Origin: CAVRRZ01 sp963723745
Lineage (GTDB): Bacteria > Actinomycetota > Actinomycetes > Mycobacteriales > Geodermatophilaceae
Length of the DNA: 64,000 nucleotides
Direction of reading: 5' to 3'
NCBI GenBank assembly: GCA_963723745.1
Contig: CAVRRZ010000004.1
Coordinates: 1-64,000 of the forward strand
Shown here in pieces: positions 60,496 to 64,000 of this stretch (positions within the stretch are counted from its first letter, which is position 1; every line of letters starts with the position of its first letter). Under the pieces are notes generated by a model. The model was given only the letters and a program-made list of their open reading frames with translations. It ran no database searches and was not told the origin of the DNA. The position numbers and the translations under genes were made by a program.

Positions 60496-61118
60496 TCAGG
60501 CACCTCCTGGCGGTGGCCGTTGCGGCGGGGGCCATCCCGGTACAGGCCCCGCTTCTCGATGTACTGCACCACGCCGTCGGGGACGAGGTACCAGACGGGC
60601 ATGCCCCGGGCGACGCGGTCGCGGCAGTCGGTGGAACTGATCGCCATGGCCGGCACCTCCACGAGGCTGACCACGCCTTCGGGCAGGTGGTGGTCGGCCA
60701 GGTCGAAACCGGGCCGGGTGACGCCCACGAAGCGTGCCATCGCGAAGAGCTTCTCGTTGTCCCGCCAGCTCACGATCTGCTCCAGCGCGTCCGCGCCGGT
60801 GATGAAGAACAGCTCGTCGTCCGGCCGCAGCCGGCGCAGGTCGGTGAGCGTGTCGATCGTGTACGTCTTGCCGCCACGGTCGATGTCGACCCGGCTGACG
60901 GTGAACCTCGGGTTCGACGCCGTGGCGATGACGGTCATGAGGTACCGGTCCTCGGCCGGACTCACCGTCCGGTCCGACTTCTGCCACGGCTCGCCCGTGG
61001 GGACGAAGACGACCTCGTCGAGTCCGAACAGGCCGGCGACCTCGCTGGCGGCCACGAGGTGGCCGTGGTGGACGGGGTCGAACGTGCCACCCATCACTCC
61101 GACCCGGCGCCCTGTCAC
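60492..61118 (-). CDS. nadD: nicotinate-nucleotide adenylyltransferase NadD
   Basis: Joins NaMN and ATP to form deamido-NAD. A 208-residue protein: GVMGGTFDPVHHGHLVAASEVAGLFGLDEVVFVPTGEPWQK (GxFxPxHxGH motif), YLMTVIATASNPRFTVSRVDIDRGGKTYTIDTL, FITGADALEQIVSW, and ISSTDCRDRVARG (ISST motif). GTG start at 61118. Confidence 0.95.
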   Translation of the reverse strand: MTGRRVGVMGGTFDPVHHGHLVAASEVAGLFGLDEVVFVPTGEPWQKSDRTVSPAEDRYLMTVIATASNPRFTVSRVDIDRGGKTYTIDTLTDLRRLRPDDELFFITGADALEQIVSWRDNEKLFAMARFVGVTRPGFDLADHHLPEGVVSLVEVPAMAISSTDCRDRVARGMPVWYLVPDGVVQYIEKRGLYRDGPRRNGHRQEVPE

Positions 61119-61467
61119 CGACCGAGCGTATCGACACCGGAGCCGGCCCTCGCGGGACCGGCTCCGGCGCCATCCGCCCCACCGGCCCGAGGGCCGCTGG
61201 GGCGGCGGTGTCGCGACCGGCTCCCCCGTGACGCCGGTCGCCGCCCGGTCCACTCGACGCGGTCCGGCACAGGCCACGACGGGCACGACACCGCGCTGTC
61301 CAACGCGTCGCCCGCCCAACGGTTACGGCCCTTCTCGGTACATCTCCGCATCGCCTGTCACACCGCCGGCGCGATCGACTCGGCGACAGGTCGACGCACC
61401 GCTCCGTCGCCCTGTCGACCCGTCGTCATGTCGCCGTCTCGACATGGCGGGTCGGGCCCTCAACGGC
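61119..61467. other. 349-bp gap between the VWA gene and nadD
   Basis: I see no gene. It must contain the nadD-rsfS promoter. Several GTCGAC/GACAGG motifs recur at 61376-61430 (CGGCGACAGGTCGACGC and GCCCTGTCGACCCG), able to pair weakly. Confidence 0.4.
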
Positions 61468-62925
61468 TCAGAGCGTCGTGACGAAGTCGGCCAGTTGAGC
61501 GGCGTTCCGGCACTCGACCATGTCCACGACCTCCCCGTAGCGGTCGGCCGCGGAGTCCCCGCTCCCCCACAGCCGCCGCGGCTCGGGGTTGAGCCAGTGG
61601 GCGGACCTGGCGCGGCGCGCGAGGTCGGCGAGCACCGGCACACCCGGCGGCCGGTAGTTGGTGCGCCCGTCCCCGAGCACCAGCAGCGACGTCCTCGGTC
61701 CGACGGCCGCGGGCCACCGGTCGGCGAAGACCTCCAGGGCGTTGCCGTAGTCGCTGTGCCCGTCGAAGGACACCACGTCGGCCTCCCGGCCGATGCGCGC
61801 CACGGCGTCGACGACGTCGGCGCCGGACCGGAAGAAGCGGGTCACCTCGTCGGTCGAGTCGACGAAGGCGAAGGCGCGCACGCCGGTGAAGTGCTCGCGG
61901 AGGGCCTGGGTGAGCATCAGGGTGAAGTGGCTGAACCCGGCGACCGAGCCGCTCACGTCGCAGAGGACCACGAGCTCCGGTTTGTGCACCACGCGCGGCC
62001 GGTGGTGGGTCTGCACCGGCACCCCGCCGGTGCCCAGGGAGGCGCGCACCGTGCGGCGGAAGTCCAGCCGGCCCTGCCGCCCGAGCCGCCGCCGAGCCGA
62101 CAACCGCACCGCGAGCCGCCGCGCCAGCGGTGCCACGGTGCGCCGCAACTCGGCCAGGTCACCGGCCTGGGCGCGCAGGAAGTCGACCTGGTCCACCAGC
62201 GGGCGGACCGCGTTCTTGGCTACCACGTCCCGGCCGCGTTGTGCGGCCGAGCGCCGTCGCACCTCGGCCTCGACCGCCGTCCGGAAGGCGGCCAGCCGCT
62301 CCCGCACGGTCTGCCGTGCCACCTGCTCGGCCAAGCCGCCGCGCTCCCCGTCGGCCAGCAGGCCGGCCAGCAGCTGCGCCACGAGGGTGTCGGGCGAGAG
62401 GGCCCGCATCACGCGGTAGCTGAAGAACGACTGACCCGACGGCGAGGGGCGGGCGCGACCGAGCAGGTCCACGGCGTCGCGGGCGAAGCGGCGCAGCGCC
62501 TCCTCGTCACCTTCCAGGAGCAGGCGCAGCAGCTCCTCGCGCATCAGTCGTGCCTGCTCGGCGGACGCGGGCACGTCCAGCGTCGCGTCCGGCCGGACGG
62601 TCTCACCGCCCTGGCCGTCGTCGTCCTCCGAGGCAGGCGGGAAGGACGAGGAACGGCGGTCGCCGACCGGCCACCACAGGTCGAACAGGACGTCGTAGAC
62701 GGGCCGTTGCGCGGCCCGCTGGAGCAGCACGGCGGCCAGACCGTGGCGCAACTGCTCCCGGTCGAGCAGGTCGACGACGGTCAGGATCTCCGCGGCGTCG
62801 ACCGCCTGGCTGATCCCGACCGGCACCCCGGCCGCGCGGACGGCGCGGACGAAGCCGTCCAGGTGCCCGGCGAGCCCCCCGGGCTCGGCCGTGCCCGTCA
62901 CCCGCCCGCCCACGGCGCCGGCCAT
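61468..62925 (-). CDS. VWA-domain protein (CoxE-like)
   Basis: A 485-residue protein with a C-terminal von Willebrand A domain: MIDAS motif VVLCDVSGSVAGFSHFTLMLTQALREHF, then RAFAFVDSTDEVTRFF, SLLVLGDGRTNY. CoxE-like proteins act with MoxR ATPases in cofactor insertion or protein assembly. ATG 62925 overlaps the MoxR stop by one base; the long upstream continuation in this frame is in the MoxR gene and is not used. Confidence 0.88.
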   Translation of the reverse strand: MAGAVGGRVTGTAEPGGLAGHLDGFVRAVRAAGVPVGISQAVDAAEILTVVDLLDREQLRHGLAAVLLQRAAQRPVYDVLFDLWWPVGDRRSSSFPPASEDDDGQGGETVRPDATLDVPASAEQARLMREELLRLLLEGDEEALRRFARDAVDLLGRARPSPSGQSFFSYRVMRALSPDTLVAQLLAGLLADGERGGLAEQVARQTVRERLAAFRTAVEAEVRRRSAAQRGRDVVAKNAVRPLVDQVDFLRAQAGDLAELRRTVAPLARRLAVRLSARRRLGRQGRLDFRRTVRASLGTGGVPVQTHHRPRVVHKPELVVLCDVSGSVAGFSHFTLMLTQALREHFTGVRAFAFVDSTDEVTRFFRSGADVVDAVARIGREADVVSFDGHSDYGNALEVFADRWPAAVGPRTSLLVLGDGRTNYRPPGVPVLADLARRARSAHWLNPEPRRLWGSGDSAADRYGEVVDMVECRNAAQLADFVTTL

Positions 62926-63824
62926 CAGTTCAGCCGGAGCTCGGCCACGGCACGGTCCTGGTCGCTGGCGTGCTTGAGCACGACGCCGAGCGTCGAGCGC
63001 ATCGCCGACTCGTCGAGGGTGGAAAGGCCCAGCTCGAGCAGCGTCTGCGCCCAGTCGAGCGTCTCGGAGATCGACGGCGACTTCTTCAGCTCGAGCGCGC
63101 GCAGCGCGCGGACGGTGCGCACCAGCTGCTCGGCGAGACGGGGGGCCAGGTCGGGCACCCGGGAGAGGACGATCTCGCGCTCCCGCTCCGCCGACGGGTA
63201 GTCCAGCGCCAGGTAGAGGCAGCGGCGCTTGAGCGCCTCGGACAGCTCCCGGGTGGCGTTCGACGTCAGCACGACCATGGGACGGCGGGTCGCGGTGATC
63301 GTGCCCAGCTCCGGGATGGTCACCTGGAAGTCGCTGAGCACCTCCAGCAGCAGGCCCTCCACCTCGACATCGGCCTTGTCCGTCTCGTCGACCAGCAACA
63401 CGGTCGGCTCGCTGCGCCGGATGGCGGCCAGCAGCGGGCGGGACAGCAAGAACTCCTCGCCGAAGATGTCGTCGTGGACGGTGTCCCAGTCCGCCCCGCC
63501 GGTGCCCTGTGCCGCGGTGTTGGCGACGCTGATCCGGAGCAGCTGCTTCTTGTAGTTCCACTCGTAGAGCGCGCGGGCCTCGTCCAGGCCCTCGTAGCAC
63601 TGCAGCCGGATCAGCTCGGCCCGGGTCGCCGACGCCAGGGCCTTGGCCAGCTCGGTCTTGCCCACCCCGGCCGGTCCCTCGACGAGCAGCGGCTTGCCGA
63701 GCCGGTCGGCCAGGAACACCGTCGTCGAGATCTGGGCGTCGGGCAGGTAGCCGGCCTGCGACAACCGCTCGGTGACGTCGGCCACCGAGGCGAACTGGGG
63801 CACGCGCGAGGGCGGCCGCGACAT
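62925..63824 (-). CDS. MoxR-family AAA+ ATPase
   Basis: A 299-residue AAA+ ATPase: Walker A LLVEGPAGVGKTELAKALA, Walker B TVLLVDETDKADVEVEGLLLEVLSDF, sensor 1 VVLTSNATRELSEALKRRCLYLALDYPSAE, sensor 2 in the C-terminal helices. ATG 63824 (MSRPPSRVPQF) is preferred because the longer start at 63869 would run into proA. Operon with the VWA gene: a MoxR-VWA chaperone pair. Confidence 0.92.
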   Translation of the reverse strand: MSRPPSRVPQFASVADVTERLSQAGYLPDAQISTTVFLADRLGKPLLVEGPAGVGKTELAKALASATRAELIRLQCYEGLDEARALYEWNYKKQLLRISVANTAAQGTGGADWDTVHDDIFGEEFLLSRPLLAAIRRSEPTVLLVDETDKADVEVEGLLLEVLSDFQVTIPELGTITATRRPMVVLTSNATRELSEALKRRCLYLALDYPSAEREREIVLSRVPDLAPRLAEQLVRTVRALRALELKKSPSISETLDWAQTLLELGLSTLDESAMRSTLGVVLKHASDQDRAVAELRLN

Positions 63825-63837
63825 CACAGGGCCCGGG

Positions 63838-64000
63838 TCAGCGGACGTGCCCGCTGCCGGTGACGACATAGGTGGTCGACGTCAGCTCGGGCAGGCCCAG
63901 CGGACCCCGCGCGTGCAGCTTCTGCGTGCTGATGCCGATCTCGGCACCGAAGCCGAACTCGCCACCGTCGGTGAACCGCGTCGACGCGTTCACCAGCACG
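63838..64000 (-). CDS. proA: gamma-glutamyl phosphate reductase ProA, C-terminal end only
   Basis: The last 53 residues: LVNASTRFTDGGEFGFGAEIGISTQKLHARGPLGLPELTSTTYVVTGSGHVR then TGA. This is the strongly conserved ProA C-terminus, from the second step of proline synthesis. The start lies beyond the window. It is 13 nt upstream of the MoxR ATG. Confidence 0.93.
   Translation of the reverse strand, partial: VLVNASTRFTDGGEFGFGAEIGISTQKLHARGPLGLPELTSTTYVVTGSGHVR

Noticed and set aside
61119..61467. Small gene in the nadD-VWA gap
   Set aside because: The only frames are about 20-25 residues, without a ribosome binding site or coding-like composition.

Overview
The window is a very GC-rich actinobacterial chromosome segment. 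Gene order (dnaG; glyS-uppS-recO-era-corC-ybeY-phoH-rsmE-dnaJ-hrcA; lepA-rpsT-holA-comEC-comEA; rsfS-nadD; proA) is the core order of Actinomycetia. A selenocysteine tRNA whose anticodon reads CTA points to the Geodermatophilaceae (Geodermatophilus, Blastococcus, Modestobacter), the family in which UAG-coded selenocysteine has been reported.

Layout. 0-4 kb: tRNA-Asn (cut by the edge), a small membrane-type protein, dnaG carrying a mini-intein, and a DUF218 protein. 4.2-10 kb: furA-katG and ppdK. 10-13 kb: a flavin oxygenase and dusB. 13-26.3 kb: one long leftward series, hrcA (with a CIRCE operator) -dnaJ-rsmE-HIT-enoyl-CoA hydratase-phoH (with a class 3 intein)-ybeY-corC-cytidine-deaminase-like-era-recO-uppS, then glyS. 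26.5-29.8 kb: a Rv2375-like protein, a DksA/TraR zinc protein, hemW and a second enoyl-CoA hydratase. 30-35.3 kb: the complete selenocysteine machinery selC-selA-selB and selD, followed by an 80-bp tandem array. 35.4-42.5 kb: a secreted protein, an oxidoreductase, a YbaK protein, an LprG/P55-like lipoprotein-transporter pair, a MOSC protein and lepA. 42.9-64 kb: rpsT, holA, comEC, comEA, DegV, a phosphatase, rsfS, nadD, a VWA/MoxR pair and the end of proA.

comEC is split by a 10.65-kb integrated element (about 45,972-56,619). It carries a large serine integrase at its right end, a tyrosine recombinase at its left end, and about 18 small phage/ICE-like genes: XRE, DUF2742, WhiB, Nudix, a HEPN pair, zinc-ribbon proteins and an internally duplicated Cys-rich protein. 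The two comEC halves meet at a shared CCGG, and joining them there restores the reading frame exactly.

The selenocysteine cluster is the most notable chromosomal system. All 49 host genes whose stop codon I checked end in TGA. The only two TAG stops I found are in the integrated element (the serine integrase and its neighbour), which fits TAG being reserved for selenocysteine in the host.

A caution on sequence quality: ppdK, glyS (twice), uppS (three times), recO and era each contain single extra bases, all between 7.7 and 16.6 kb. The first small gene lacks a base, and comEC may have another error. These look like sequencing errors, not mutations.
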